From Planctomycetota bacterium (GTDB taxonomy: Bacteria > Planctomycetota > GCA-002687715), in the NCBI GenBank assembly GCA_002687715.1, contig NZBC01000277.1:1-42262 (forward strand): a stretch of DNA of 42,262 nt, written 5' to 3'. Position numbers and translations under genes: made by a program. Positions 24,260-32,675 of the stretch are shown in pieces. The notes below the pieces were generated by a model that had not been told where the DNA came from, ran no database searches, and saw only the letters and a list, made by a program, of their open reading frames with translations. The stretch's first letter is position 1. Every line of letters starts with the position of its first letter.

Positions 24260-27244
24260 ATGCGAAATGCGGTCGCTTCTCGTCCATCAAGGTGGATCGC
24301 CACCGTTCTGACCCTGACTTCGATCGGCATGGCTCAGGCCACCGAGACGCCGGAGAACCTGGCTCCTGCTGCAAGTGTCTCGGCGAGCAGTCAGTTCAGC
24401 GACGCCTATCGGCCGCAGATGGCCATCAGCGGTGTCATCCCATCGGAGTTTCAGCCGGACGACGACTGGGCGGTTCGGGCAACCCAAGAGGGACGTTTCA
24501 CTCTCCAGTGGGATCAACCGATCGAAGCGGCGCAGATCATCTACTACGCCCGGGTGACCAGTCCGTTGCTCGAGTGCTTCAAGGACTACGAGGTCTATCT
24601 CAACGACGACAAGAAGCCGGTGGTGCGGGGCACGCTGGAGCACCGTCGTGGGCCGCAGAAGATCGACTTCCCGAAGCAGCTAGTCACGACGATTCGTATC
24701 GAGTTCCTTTCGTCGCATCCCGACTCGCCCAACCCCGGCGCTGCGGAGATCGCCGTGTATTCCGCGCTGTTGACCAAGAAGCAGTTGGCCGAGATGCGGA
24801 TCCCGCCGCAGGAGAAGACGCCTGCGGCCCGGGCCCTTCGCCGGGAGTTGCTCGACGGCAAGCTCGGGTTCAAGGACATCCTGCTGGTGAAACGCAGGCC
24901 GCTGAACATCTCGCACGTCTACGTCTATCACGTCGAGGGATATCGACCCGGCGGCGGGCTCTACGTCTTCTCACCGGATGAGGACGGTGGCGAGATGAAG
25001 TGCCTCTTTGATGCGGGGGAAGGCATGATCACGACGGCCGATCTGTCGTACGACGGCAAGGAGGTGGTCTTCGCGATGCGGCGTGGCGGGCATGTCGCCT
25101 CGAACCCTGTGGCTCATATCGAGGATATCTCTTGCTCCGCGGACGAGCAGAGCAACTACCAGGTCTTCAAGATCAACATCGACGGCACCGGCCTGACGCA
25201 GCTGACACGCACTGCGTGCAATAACCTCGACCCGTGCTGGTTGCCGGACGGCGGCATCGCGTTCATCTCCGATCGGAAACCGGCGTATGCCTACTGCTAC
25301 GTTGTCACCTCGCCGGTGCTGTATCGCATGGAAGCCGACGGATCGAAACCTCAGCGCCTGTCGGCCAACTATCTGATGGACTTCACACCGTCGGTGCTCG
25401 AGGACGGACGGCTCATCTACACGCGCTGGGAATACGTCGATCGGGCGGCGTGCCCGACCCAGAGTCTCTGGGCCATCAACCCCGACGGGACTACACTGGC
25501 CGGCTTCTATGGCAATCGGGTGATCTCGCCCGGGACGTTCATGGATGCACAGCCGATCCCCGGCACGAGCCAGGTGATTGCCACCGCGACGAACCACAAC
25601 GGCTCGTGCCGGGGCGGGATCGTGGCGATCGACCCTTCCAAGGGAGCCAACGCTCGCGAAGCGGTCCGCAACCTGACACCGGAAGTCGACATCTACGCCC
25701 ATCGATTCGGCGGCGGGCCGTTCGGCAACGGGATGCTCGATCGCAGGATCGGCGGGACCTACGAGAAGCCGCTGGCGATCAGCGAGAATCGATTCCTGGT
25801 TTCCAAGGGCGGCACGATCCAGCTTCGCGACTTCGATGCGAACGCAACCTCACTGGTCTTCCCGGACGACGGGATGGGGTACTACTGTGCGATGCCGATC
25901 CGCGAGACGAAGAAGCCGCCCGTGGTGGTCGGGACCTTCGTGAATCAGGGAGCGGTGCTGCCGGAAGACGGCAGTGTCTCCGGCGGTTGGGCGACGGTGC
26001 TCATGCATGACGTCTACAGCGGCCTCGAGCCGGACGTAGGGCGCGGCGAGATCAAGCAGATCGCCGTTGTGCAGGAAGTCGAGAAGAGCACTCACACGCC
26101 GCAGAACAACCGGCGACTCGACAAACCCGGGATGCGGAACATCGCCGTGTTCGGGTTCCAATTCCCGTTGGTGTCTTGCGGGGCGACGTACGCTGCCAAG
26201 AAGGTCTGGGGGTTCGCCGACGTTGCCCAGGACGGTAGTGCCGCGTTCAAGGTCCCCTCGGAAGTGCCCATCTACTTCCTCGCGCTGGACGGTGAGGGAC
26301 GTGCTCTGCAACGCATGCGATCGTTCACCCACCTCATGCCTGGCGAAGTGCAGGGGTGCGTCGGGTGCCACGCTGACCGGAATTCCGTCACCTCGCACAG
26401 CAGGGTGCCATCTGCCATGGGCAGAACGGTCCAGGAGCTGAAGAAGCCCGACTGGGGCATCAAGGGGTTCAGCTATCCGGAGGTCGTCCAGGGCGTATTG
26501 GACCGCAACTGCATCGGGTGCCACAACGAGCGGGAGCAACCGGGCGACGTGGATCTGACCGGCGACATGACCGATTTCTTCAGTGTCTCGTACGACGTCC
26601 TCTGCAGGACGGGGACACAGGCCGAGAAGAACTGGATCCGTCACGGCAGCCCGTCGGGCCCCGACTATGACAAAGTCCGCGGCATGAGCCCGTATGCCGA
26701 GTGGATATGGACGATCAACGGAGCCGGGCACAACACACTGGAGATCGCGCCGCGTCGCTGGGGTAGCCCGGCGAGCTTGCTGGCGAAGATCATCCGGACC
26801 AATCATCCCGACGCGAGCGGCAAGCCGCGCACCGACGTGCCGGACGTGGATCGGCGAAAGGTCTATCTCTGGCTCGACCTGAACATCCCGTACTACGGCA
26901 CCTCGTCGTCGAACCACAAGGCCCGGCTCGGCAGCCGACGGATGTTGCCGTTGGACCTCGACTCGACGCTCAGCGAAGTCGCTTCCCGGCGTTGCGCCAG
27001 TTGCCACGAGAAGGGCATTCCCCGCAAGTTCTACACCCGGGTCATGGACCCCCAGAACAACAGCTTCCTGCTAGCCCCCCTGGCGGAGGAAGCCGGCGGC
27101 ACCGGAAGATGCGGCAAGCCGGTGTTCCGATCGAAGGCTGATCCTGACTACCGGAAGATCCTCGAGACCTTCGATCCGATCCACGAGCTGTTGAAGAAGC
27201 GCCCGAGGGCTGACATGAAGGGCTTCAGGGTAATGCGCGACTAG
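24260..27244 (+). CDS. Discoidin-domain HzsA-related cytochrome c with three heme motifs (994 aa)
   Basis: AAGGAGG five bases upstream fixes the ATG at 24260. A signal peptide (WIATVLTLTSIGMAQA-TE) is followed by an F5/8-type domain at about 30-185 (NLAPAASVSASSQFSDAYRP, AAQIIYYARV, IRIEFLSSHPDSPNPGAAEI). The propeller begins at about 212 (GFKDILLVKRRPLNISHVYV) and includes LDPCWLPDGGIAFISDR and YTRWEYVDR. The middle domain has DVAQDGSAAFKVPSEVPIYF. Three heme-binding motifs are present: CVGCH (700-704), CIGCH (751-755) and CASCH (912-916). The third lies in an extra C-terminal segment that other paralogues here lack, so this one may carry an additional electron-transfer site. It is likely periplasmic and possibly surface-binding. 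It converges on the corrinoid operon. Confidence 0.88.
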   Translation: MRNAVASRPSRWIATVLTLTSIGMAQATETPENLAPAASVSASSQFSDAYRPQMAISGVIPSEFQPDDDWAVRATQEGRFTLQWDQPIEAAQIIYYARVTSPLLECFKDYEVYLNDDKKPVVRGTLEHRRGPQKIDFPKQLVTTIRIEFLSSHPDSPNPGAAEIAVYSALLTKKQLAEMRIPPQEKTPAARALRRELLDGKLGFKDILLVKRRPLNISHVYVYHVEGYRPGGGLYVFSPDEDGGEMKCLFDAGEGMITTADLSYDGKEVVFAMRRGGHVASNPVAHIEDISCSADEQSNYQVFKINIDGTGLTQLTRTACNNLDPCWLPDGGIAFISDRKPAYAYCYVVTSPVLYRMEADGSKPQRLSANYLMDFTPSVLEDGRLIYTRWEYVDRAACPTQSLWAINPDGTTLAGFYGNRVISPGTFMDAQPIPGTSQVIATATNHNGSCRGGIVAIDPSKGANAREAVRNLTPEVDIYAHRFGGGPFGNGMLDRRIGGTYEKPLAISENRFLVSKGGTIQLRDFDANATSLVFPDDGMGYYCAMPIRETKKPPVVVGTFVNQGAVLPEDGSVSGGWATVLMHDVYSGLEPDVGRGEIKQIAVVQEVEKSTHTPQNNRRLDKPGMRNIAVFGFQFPLVSCGATYAAKKVWGFADVAQDGSAAFKVPSEVPIYFLALDGEGRALQRMRSFTHLMPGEVQGCVGCHADRNSVTSHSRVPSAMGRTVQELKKPDWGIKGFSYPEVVQGVLDRNCIGCHNEREQPGDVDLTGDMTDFFSVSYDVLCRTGTQAEKNWIRHGSPSGPDYDKVRGMSPYAEWIWTINGAGHNTLEIAPRRWGSPASLLAKIIRTNHPDASGKPRTDVPDVDRRKVYLWLDLNIPYYGTSSSNHKARLGSRRMLPLDLDSTLSEVASRRCASCHEKGIPRKFYTRVMDPQNNSFLLAPLAEEAGGTGRCGKPVFRSKADPDYRKILETFDPIHELLKKRPRADMKGFRVMRD

Positions 27245-27294
27245 AACAGACCTCGAACCAGTGCAGGACCCGTTCGCGCGGCGCGGTCACGTTC

Positions 27295-28017
27295 TCATCG
27301 TCGCATGTTGCAGCCGACGAGCTCGCACCGATCACAAGGGCGCGCCTGGTCCTCGATTTCGTGGGATGGTCCAATCCCGATCAGGCCGGACACGGAGCGC
27401 AGCGGGGTCATCACGCACTCCGACGAGAGCGTCACGCCGACGGTGTCGTCTCCGAAGAGGGCGAAGAGCCCGGTCTGTTCCGTTAGCACCATGCCGCAGT
27501 AGCCCGGGCTGTACGGAAGCGTGGTCGCGAGACCGCCCGGCTCGGCTCGCTCGTTCAGCTGCTCGATGACCGCGTACTCGGCGGCCTCGGCCCGTTCCGC
27601 TCCGACCGCGGCGACCACCATCGCCTCCAGGGCCTTCCCGCTCCGGCCCAGGTCGCCGGCCAGTCGGTCGATCTCCGACCCCGCGGTGGCTATGAACGCG
27701 GCGACGTACCGCGACCCAGCCAGGAACTTCCCGACGGATCCCCGGAGCTCACGAATCCCGGCCGGCGTTTGCAGGCAGACCCGGTGCTGGTCCAGGGTCG
27801 CGACCGGGAGCACCATGTAGATGGCGCGTGGCCGCGCGCACCGCACTGCCTCCTGCATCCAGTGCTCGAGCAGCTCGTCGACCTGGTGCTGAGGGGCCAC
27901 GTCGCCCGGATAGCCCAGGTAGCGGCGTACCTCGCTCCGGGAGAGGGGCGTTTCCACGTCCTCGATGGTCCTTGGTCGCGGGTCCCGCATCCAGCTTGGC
28001 GGCCGTTCACTCGTCAT
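27295..28017 (-). CDS. Stand-alone MetH activation-domain-like protein of a corrinoid methyltransferase system
   Basis: The 240-aa protein resembles the SAM-binding activation domain of B12-dependent methionine synthase as found in free-standing corrinoid-associated proteins. It has YSPGYCGMVLTEQTGLFALFG, SSECVMTPLRSVSGLIGIGP and a C-terminal CDRCELVGC cluster (CxxCx4C), typical of the free-standing type and possibly metal-binding. In MetH the SAM site has an R-x-x-x-G-Y motif; here the position of the Arg is Pro (PYSPGY). The gene starts 9 bases after the UroD-family stop without a clear SD, so it is probably translated by coupling. The inferred role is reductive reactivation or handling of the corrinoid cofactor for the upstream two genes, in the cytoplasm. 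Confidence 0.75.
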   Translation of the reverse strand: MTSERPPSWMRDPRPRTIEDVETPLSRSEVRRYLGYPGDVAPQHQVDELLEHWMQEAVRCARPRAIYMVLPVATLDQHRVCLQTPAGIRELRGSVGKFLAGSRYVAAFIATAGSEIDRLAGDLGRSGKALEAMVVAAVGAERAEAAEYAVIEQLNERAEPGGLATTLPYSPGYCGMVLTEQTGLFALFGDDTVGVTLSSECVMTPLRSVSGLIGIGPSHEIEDQARPCDRCELVGCNMRR

Positions 28018-28026
28018 GGTGCGTGG

Positions 28027-29454
28027 TCAGAATGAAAGCAGCCACTGCCATATGAACACGTTGCCCAGGGAGTCGATGTTGTTCCACACCTCCTCGACCA
28101 GGTCGGCGTCACCTTCGAGTACAGGGAGCGATGCGGCCTTCTTGGCCCACTCGACGCATTGCCCCGGTCTGGTCGCCGACCCTCCGTGTGCCGAGAGGCT
28201 TCCCTCGGCGACGATCGGGGTGGCTGGGGGAGAGGAAGTGCCGCCCGAGTAGACGCCGTACTCCCGGGTGCACTCGGTCATGGCGGCCAGGTTCTCGCCT
28301 CGCGTGTCGTGCTGCATGATGGCGCTCGCGTCCATGATGTAGCCGCCGTCGGCCGCCACCACGTCGATCACCTTCTTGCAGAAGTCGCGGACCTCGCTGG
28401 CCGGGCGATGGGCGAGCAGGAAGTTCGGGATCCCGCCACTGAGACAGAACTTGTCGCCCAGCCTCTCGTGCACGTCGAAGACGTCGGCCTGGTCCACGTG
28501 ATAGACGATGCTCTGATCGGGCAGCTCCCGGAAGCTCTCCAGGTGGTGCTTCCAGTCGCCCTCGGCGTAGAACAGGGTTTGGTGACCGTGCCGCCACAGC
28601 TCCTCGATGATCGGGCGCACCGTCGGCCAGTAGTGCGAAGCGAACTGATCGGGGCTCACGAAGGGGACGCATCCCCGGTGCATCCAGTAGCCGATCGGAA
28701 CCTGCTGCAGCGGGTCCGCGGTCGTCTTGGCCACGTGGTAGAGATGCGGCATGAGCGCCTCACAGGCCTCGAGGACCTTGCTCGGTTGCTCGCACATGTC
28801 CATGCACAGGCCGACGTAGCCGCGCAGCTTGTCTGCGAGGATGTCGAAGGGCGCCTTGAAGATCCCGGCGATGGCCGACACCGTCCCGGACTCGCAGCGC
28901 AGGCGCGCGTTCTGGGTGCCGAACGCCCCGAAGTACTGCATCATCGCCATCGCCCCCTTCACCAGGGCGAGGTTGCCGCGGTAGGAGGACGCCTCCCCGG
29001 GCTGCATGACCTCTGACGACACCCGCGGCAGCCACACGTTGTAGAGGAAGGCGGTCGGGTCCGCGATCAGCTCGTCGTACTCGTCTGCCCTCATGAAAGC
29101 CCCGTCGTCGCCGGGCTCGAGGTACTGGAATCCGACATCGGGCGGAACGTCGATGCCTGGGACCCCGTAGTAGCGCAGGCCCATGGCCTGGGTCAGCCCT
29201 GTCCACACGTAGACCATGTTGCTGACGACGGCGTCCCAGTCGAAGTCGACGGCGCAGCGTCGCGCAGCCTCGAAGGCCTTGTCGTAGTCGTGGGTGACTT
29301 CCTGGCAGGTGAAGCCGGCGTGGCGCGCCGTGAACTCGGCCACGAAGGGGCGGATCGGGACCATGTCCGGGCGCCCGTTGCGCATAGCGGTCGTGTACCG
29401 GGCCAGCCGTTCGGCGTAGAGCCGCTCCATCGCGCCGTCGCCTTCGCCGCTCAT
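28027..29454 (-). CDS. Uroporphyrinogen decarboxylase-family corrinoid methyltransferase
   Basis: This 475-aa protein has the UroD/MtaA-type TIM-barrel pattern: ARYTTAMRNGRPDMVPIRP at the N-terminus, YVGLCMDMCEQPSKVLEACEAL in the middle, and GDKFCLSGGIPNFLLAHRPASEV plus GGYIMDASAIMQHDT toward the end. True HemE is about 350 aa and would not be in this setting. Lying between a corrinoid-binding protein and a MetH-activation-like protein, it is best read as a methyltransferase that moves a methyl group to or from the corrinoid. The methyl donor is unknown. The ATG at 29454 has GAGGAG upstream. The gap from the corrinoid gene is 41 bases. Confidence 0.8.
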   Translation of the reverse strand: MSGEGDGAMERLYAERLARYTTAMRNGRPDMVPIRPFVAEFTARHAGFTCQEVTHDYDKAFEAARRCAVDFDWDAVVSNMVYVWTGLTQAMGLRYYGVPGIDVPPDVGFQYLEPGDDGAFMRADEYDELIADPTAFLYNVWLPRVSSEVMQPGEASSYRGNLALVKGAMAMMQYFGAFGTQNARLRCESGTVSAIAGIFKAPFDILADKLRGYVGLCMDMCEQPSKVLEACEALMPHLYHVAKTTADPLQQVPIGYWMHRGCVPFVSPDQFASHYWPTVRPIIEELWRHGHQTLFYAEGDWKHHLESFRELPDQSIVYHVDQADVFDVHERLGDKFCLSGGIPNFLLAHRPASEVRDFCKKVIDVVAADGGYIMDASAIMQHDTRGENLAAMTECTREYGVYSGGTSSPPATPIVAEGSLSAHGGSATRPGQCVEWAKKAASLPVLEGDADLVEEVWNNIDSLGNVFIWQWLLSF

Positions 29455-29495
29455 CCGGGGCTTCTCCTCTTCGATCAGTCAGGGTCCTTCATGAA

Positions 29496-30134
29496 TCACC
29501 GCGCCGGCGCGCTGCCGGCCAGGCAAGCGGAGACCACTCGAGTGGCCTCGCTTGCGTGCTCGGCGAATCCGTCCGCGCCGATATCCTCGGCGAAGGCCCG
29601 GGTGACCGGTGCGCCACCGACGATGACCTTGACCGCGGGGTCTTTCTGGAAACGGCCGACGACCTGCTTCATGTAGGTCATCGTCGACGTCAGGAGCGCG
29701 CTGCAGCAGAGGACCGTCGATCCTTCCGCGACGGCCGCCTCATACGTCTCGAGGGAACAGTCCACGCCGAGATCCGTGACCCTGTAGCCGCCGCCTTTGA
29801 GCATCATGACCACCAGGTTCTTGCCGATGTCGTGCATGTCGCCCTTCACCGTCCCCACCGCCACTCGACCGAGGGACCCGTGGTCGGAGTCCCCGAGAAG
29901 TGGCTCGACGATGTCGAGTCCGGCCTGCATCGCCCGGGCCGCGAAGAGCATCTCCGGGATGAACAACTCCCCCGCCGCGAACCGGTCTCCGATCTCCCGC
30001 ATCGCGGGAACCATGCAGTCCATCAGCAGCGAGGAGACCGGCGTTCCCCCGTCGACCCCGGCCCGAACGGCCGCGATGACGCGATCGCGATCTGCTTGGA
30101 GAACGGCGTCGAAGAGCTCCTGGTCACCGGGCAT
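29496..30134 (-). CDS. Corrinoid-binding protein (methyltransferase cognate corrinoid protein)
   Basis: The 212-aa protein has the helical cap (GVDGGTPVSSLLMDCMVPAMREIGDRFAAGELFIPEML) followed by the Rossmann B12-binding domain with the base-off motif DMHDIGKNLV and the nucleotide-loop glycines (IVGGAPVT). It follows the pattern of MtaC/MtbC/MttC. The start is the ATG at 30134, five bases after AGGAGG; the GTG two codons earlier overlaps the SD and is unlikely. It is the first gene of a three-gene operon with the UroD-family methyltransferase and the activation-domain protein. A 7-bp hairpin overlaps its SD. It should carry methylcobamide between partner enzymes in the cytoplasm. Confidence 0.9.
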   Translation of the reverse strand: MPGDQELFDAVLQADRDRVIAAVRAGVDGGTPVSSLLMDCMVPAMREIGDRFAAGELFIPEMLFAARAMQAGLDIVEPLLGDSDHGSLGRVAVGTVKGDMHDIGKNLVVMMLKGGGYRVTDLGVDCSLETYEAAVAEGSTVLCCSALLTSTMTYMKQVVGRFQKDPAVKVIVGGAPVTRAFAEDIGADGFAEHASEATRVVSACLAGSAPAR

Positions 30135-30142
30135 GTACACCT

Positions 30143-30160
30143 CCTGAGCGACGGCTCAGG
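30143..30160 (-). promoter_or_regulatory. 5'-UTR hairpin overlapping the SD of the corrinoid protein gene
   Basis: On the minus strand CCTGAGC-CGTC-GCTCAGG forms a perfect 7-bp stem with a 4-nt loop. Its 3' arm includes the first half of the SD (AGGAGG at 30145-30140). It could restrict ribosome access. No B12-riboswitch consensus was found nearby. Confidence 0.45.
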
Positions 30161-30304
30161 TTTGAGGATAGAGGCTCGATCGGCCCTTGGGAATCCGAAC
30201 TCCGGTCGCGGCGGCTGCAGTCACTTCCAGAGCACGACGACCCACTCGGCTTCACGTCATTGCAGACGCGGGTCCCCGGGGAACACGAGACTCTCGGTTC
30301 GGAA

Positions 30305-32218
30305 TCAGAGGGAGCGCAGATACGCGACAAGATCATCAACCTGTTGTGGTCGCAGGTGCGAAGTCTGGCTGTGCCGATCGTTCTTGTTGCGCTCGACGAA
30401 GACCGCCCGAAGTGTTGCCGCGGAGCCGTCGTGGAGGTAAGGGCCGGTACGGTAGATCTCGACGAGGCTCGGGGTATCGAAACTGCCGGACTGGTCAAGG
30501 TGGCTTCTGGTGCCGACGTCATGCACCGACATGTCGGTGAAGTAGGGGCCGGAGTGACACTTCGAACAGCGCAGCTTCTTGCTCATGAAGAGCTCGCGCC
30601 CGCGTTTCGCCGAGTCAGTGAGTTCGAGCTTTGCGTCGAGATGGGGGCTTGGCAATGGCTCCAGGGAGCGGATGTAGGCTCGTACCGCCTCCTCCTCACC
30701 CGGTTCGGGTTGCCTCAAGAGGAAGTGGAAGCTCGTCAGTACGCCGAGTTCCATGCTCTCACGGACGGCGCGCCAGTCCATCGGCGGTGTGTGTTGCGCC
30801 TGGAGCAGTGACTTGTTGTTCTTCGGGTTGCCGATCCCGTCCTGCAGCTGGTCCCAGTTGAGTCCGTCGACACGTCCGCTGTTGGGATGGCATGTCGCAC
30901 AGCTCAGCCAGTGCTGGAAGCACTTGGTTGCGTCGTGGAAGATGATCTCACCAAGACGGGTCTGGTCTGGCTTGACGGCTTTCCCCAGTTGCACGGACCT
31001 TGCGAGCTTGCCGCTCTCTGCATCGAGGAATACGACCTCTCCGGTGAAGTAGGCTGCCGTTGCGAGCAGGTTGCCGTCTGGTGACACTGCGAGCCCCCTC
31101 GGGCCGATGCCCGAAACAGGAATCCGCTCGATCAGGTTGGCACTCGTCAGTGCTGCGAGATCGTTCGCCAGAGCGGTCCGTTTCTTCGGGTCTCGCTTGA
31201 TTCGCAGCCAGATGCTCTCGACGTCGGGATTGCCGGTGCGGGCGAGCTGATGCTCGTCGGGTAGCCCACCCGCGAGGTAGCTCTCGAGCCGCTCGAGATC
31301 GAGCTTGGCGATCTCATGTACGCCACTCAACGAGATCCAGAGGTTCTTGCCGTCGGGCGTGAGGGCGAGTCCCCAGGGGTCCGCTGCTCCGCGCATCGGG
31401 TTGTCAAGCAGGACGGTCGCATAGCGCGTGCGCGTGCGCAGATCGAGGATGGTCAGGGCATTGGTGTTGACCCAGCCACGTTCGAGTTGGGTCGAGGGAA
31501 CATTGTTGCGGCCGAGGACGTGGGCCACGTACGCGCGATGACCATCATGGCTGATTGCGATCTGCCGCACCGTTGTGGAGCCGGGAGGTAGGCGTACGTC
31601 ACCGAGGTGAGCCGCTTTCCGGAGATCGAGGATGCTGATGACAGCGGCGGCGTCTGGATCGTCAGCGCGTCCCGCGGGCAGCAGATTGCCGACGACCGCA
31701 ATACTCTCATCCGGCGCGACCGCGATATGGTGTGGTTCGCGAGGCACGTCGATGCGGGCTCTCTCGCTGCCCTTGTCCAGGTCCACGAGAGACACGCAGT
31801 GCGTGGTGGCGTTCGCGACCAGCAGAAGTCTGCGCTTGCTGGCGAGGGCGAGGCCTTCGGGGTGCTTCCCGACGGCGAAGCGGCTCAGCACCGCGCCTTC
31901 GACCGGGTCTACCACGGCCACGGTCGCCGCGCCGAACTCGCTTACGTAGACATGCCGGCCGTCGGCGGCCCAGGCGACACCGGTGGGTTCGCCATGCAAG
32001 GCGACGCGGCGGGGGCCTTGCTTGTTGGCGGTGTCGACGAGCCAGAGGGACGCAGCTGTCCGGTCACTGGTGGCGACCATGGTGCCGTCGGGGGAGAAGG
32101 CGACTTCGTAGGGAGAGTGCCACAGCGGCGAGCGCGCACGATCGTCGGTCTCGACGAGGAGAGATGCGCCAGCCAGCATGAGCAAGCCGAAGGTGATTCG
32201 CGAGCCGCGTGCAACCAT
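30305..32218 (-). CDS. YVTN beta-propeller diheme cytochrome (MauG/cytochrome c peroxidase-like)
   Basis: The 637-aa protein starts at the ATG at 32218, with GGAGG five bases upstream, and opens with a signal sequence (SRITFGLLMLAGASLLVE). Residues about 35-420 are 40-residue YVTN-type propeller repeats (VAFSPDGTMVATSD, GVAWAADGRHVYVSEF, GLALTPDGKNLWIS, GLAVSPDGNLLATA). Two c-type heme motifs follow, CATCH (440-444) and CSKCH (551-555), in domains resembling diheme peroxidase/MauG proteins. The GSFDTPSLVEIYRTGPYLHDGSAATLRAVF segment is characteristic. It is likely a periplasmic redox enzyme or electron carrier. It is not clearly part of the corrinoid operon: a 170-bp gap with a 10-bp palindrome (30273-30282) separates them. 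Confidence 0.85.
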   Translation of the reverse strand: MVARGSRITFGLLMLAGASLLVETDDRARSPLWHSPYEVAFSPDGTMVATSDRTAASLWLVDTANKQGPRRVALHGEPTGVAWAADGRHVYVSEFGAATVAVVDPVEGAVLSRFAVGKHPEGLALASKRRLLLVANATTHCVSLVDLDKGSERARIDVPREPHHIAVAPDESIAVVGNLLPAGRADDPDAAAVISILDLRKAAHLGDVRLPPGSTTVRQIAISHDGHRAYVAHVLGRNNVPSTQLERGWVNTNALTILDLRTRTRYATVLLDNPMRGAADPWGLALTPDGKNLWISLSGVHEIAKLDLERLESYLAGGLPDEHQLARTGNPDVESIWLRIKRDPKKRTALANDLAALTSANLIERIPVSGIGPRGLAVSPDGNLLATAAYFTGEVVFLDAESGKLARSVQLGKAVKPDQTRLGEIIFHDATKCFQHWLSCATCHPNSGRVDGLNWDQLQDGIGNPKNNKSLLQAQHTPPMDWRAVRESMELGVLTSFHFLLRQPEPGEEEAVRAYIRSLEPLPSPHLDAKLELTDSAKRGRELFMSKKLRCSKCHSGPYFTDMSVHDVGTRSHLDQSGSFDTPSLVEIYRTGPYLHDGSAATLRAVFVERNKNDRHSQTSHLRPQQVDDLVAYLRSL

Positions 32219-32531
32219 GTGGACCTCCGGATCTCGATGTCCTCGAAGCAAGGTTCCATCCGACGTCCGACGCGCGAGCACTCATGCTCCGAGATCAGTG
32301 AGACCCTGCTCAGCAGGGTTTGCAGGCTATCATACCGCTGCTGCAACCTCGCGTTCGTCGCTGCTCGTGACGCGCCGTCCGATCCCTTGCGACCTTACCT
32401 CCGCAACCTCTCCAGCGCTTTCGCGTGACGCGAGATCGCCTTTGCAATCTGTGGCCGTCGGCCCAGGTCGACTGACGTCGGTCATGTTCTGGCTGGGGTA
32501 GATCCGCGGCCGGGGTTGGGCGAGGCTCTCC
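32219..32531. other. Divergent intergenic region between the propeller-cytochrome and carbohydrate genes
   Basis: These 313 bases hold promoters for both directions. A palindrome plus -10-like hexamer for the minus-strand gene is listed separately. Nothing else in the stretch could be supported. Confidence 0.45.
32303..32334 (-). promoter_or_regulatory. Possible -10 element with adjacent palindrome upstream of the propeller-cytochrome gene
   Basis: On the minus strand TATGAT (32334-32329) is followed nine bases later by the 17-bp odd palindrome ACCCTGCT-G-AGCAGGGT (32319-32303). If TATGAT is a -10 box, the palindrome would lie at about +4 to +20, a usual place for an operator or a 5' mRNA hairpin. 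No good -35 was found. Confidence 0.35.
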
Positions 32532-32675
32532 ATGAGCACCGCGGAGCCCTTGGACTCGTGGGCGCAGTTCGTCGAGGACATCGATCATATGACCTTCGAC
32601 ATCCCAGCTCTCATTCAAGAAGGACCCGACGGCCTCTACCCCGCCCCGCTGCCGGGCATCACCAAGGAGCTGTGA
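32532..32675 (+). CDS. Possible small protein (47 aa) coupled to the downstream Tat protein
   Basis: The frame runs from ATG (32532), six bases after GAGG, to a TGA whose last base is the first base of the next gene's ATG (TGATG). The predicted protein begins MSTAEPLDSWAQFVED and ends GLYPAPLPGITKEL. It is acidic, with no transmembrane helix or signal. I do not recognise a family. The overlap of stop and start mirrors that of real gene pairs in this window and supports translation. A conserved leader or a remnant of a longer gene are alternatives. Confidence 0.45.
   Translation: MSTAEPLDSWAQFVEDIDHMTFDIPALIQEGPDGLYPAPLPGITKEL

Noticed and set aside
30135..30304. Cobalamin riboswitch upstream of the corrinoid operon
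   Set aside because: The 170-bp leader lacks a recognisable B12 box and the multi-stem core; only a short SD-overlapping hairpin is present.
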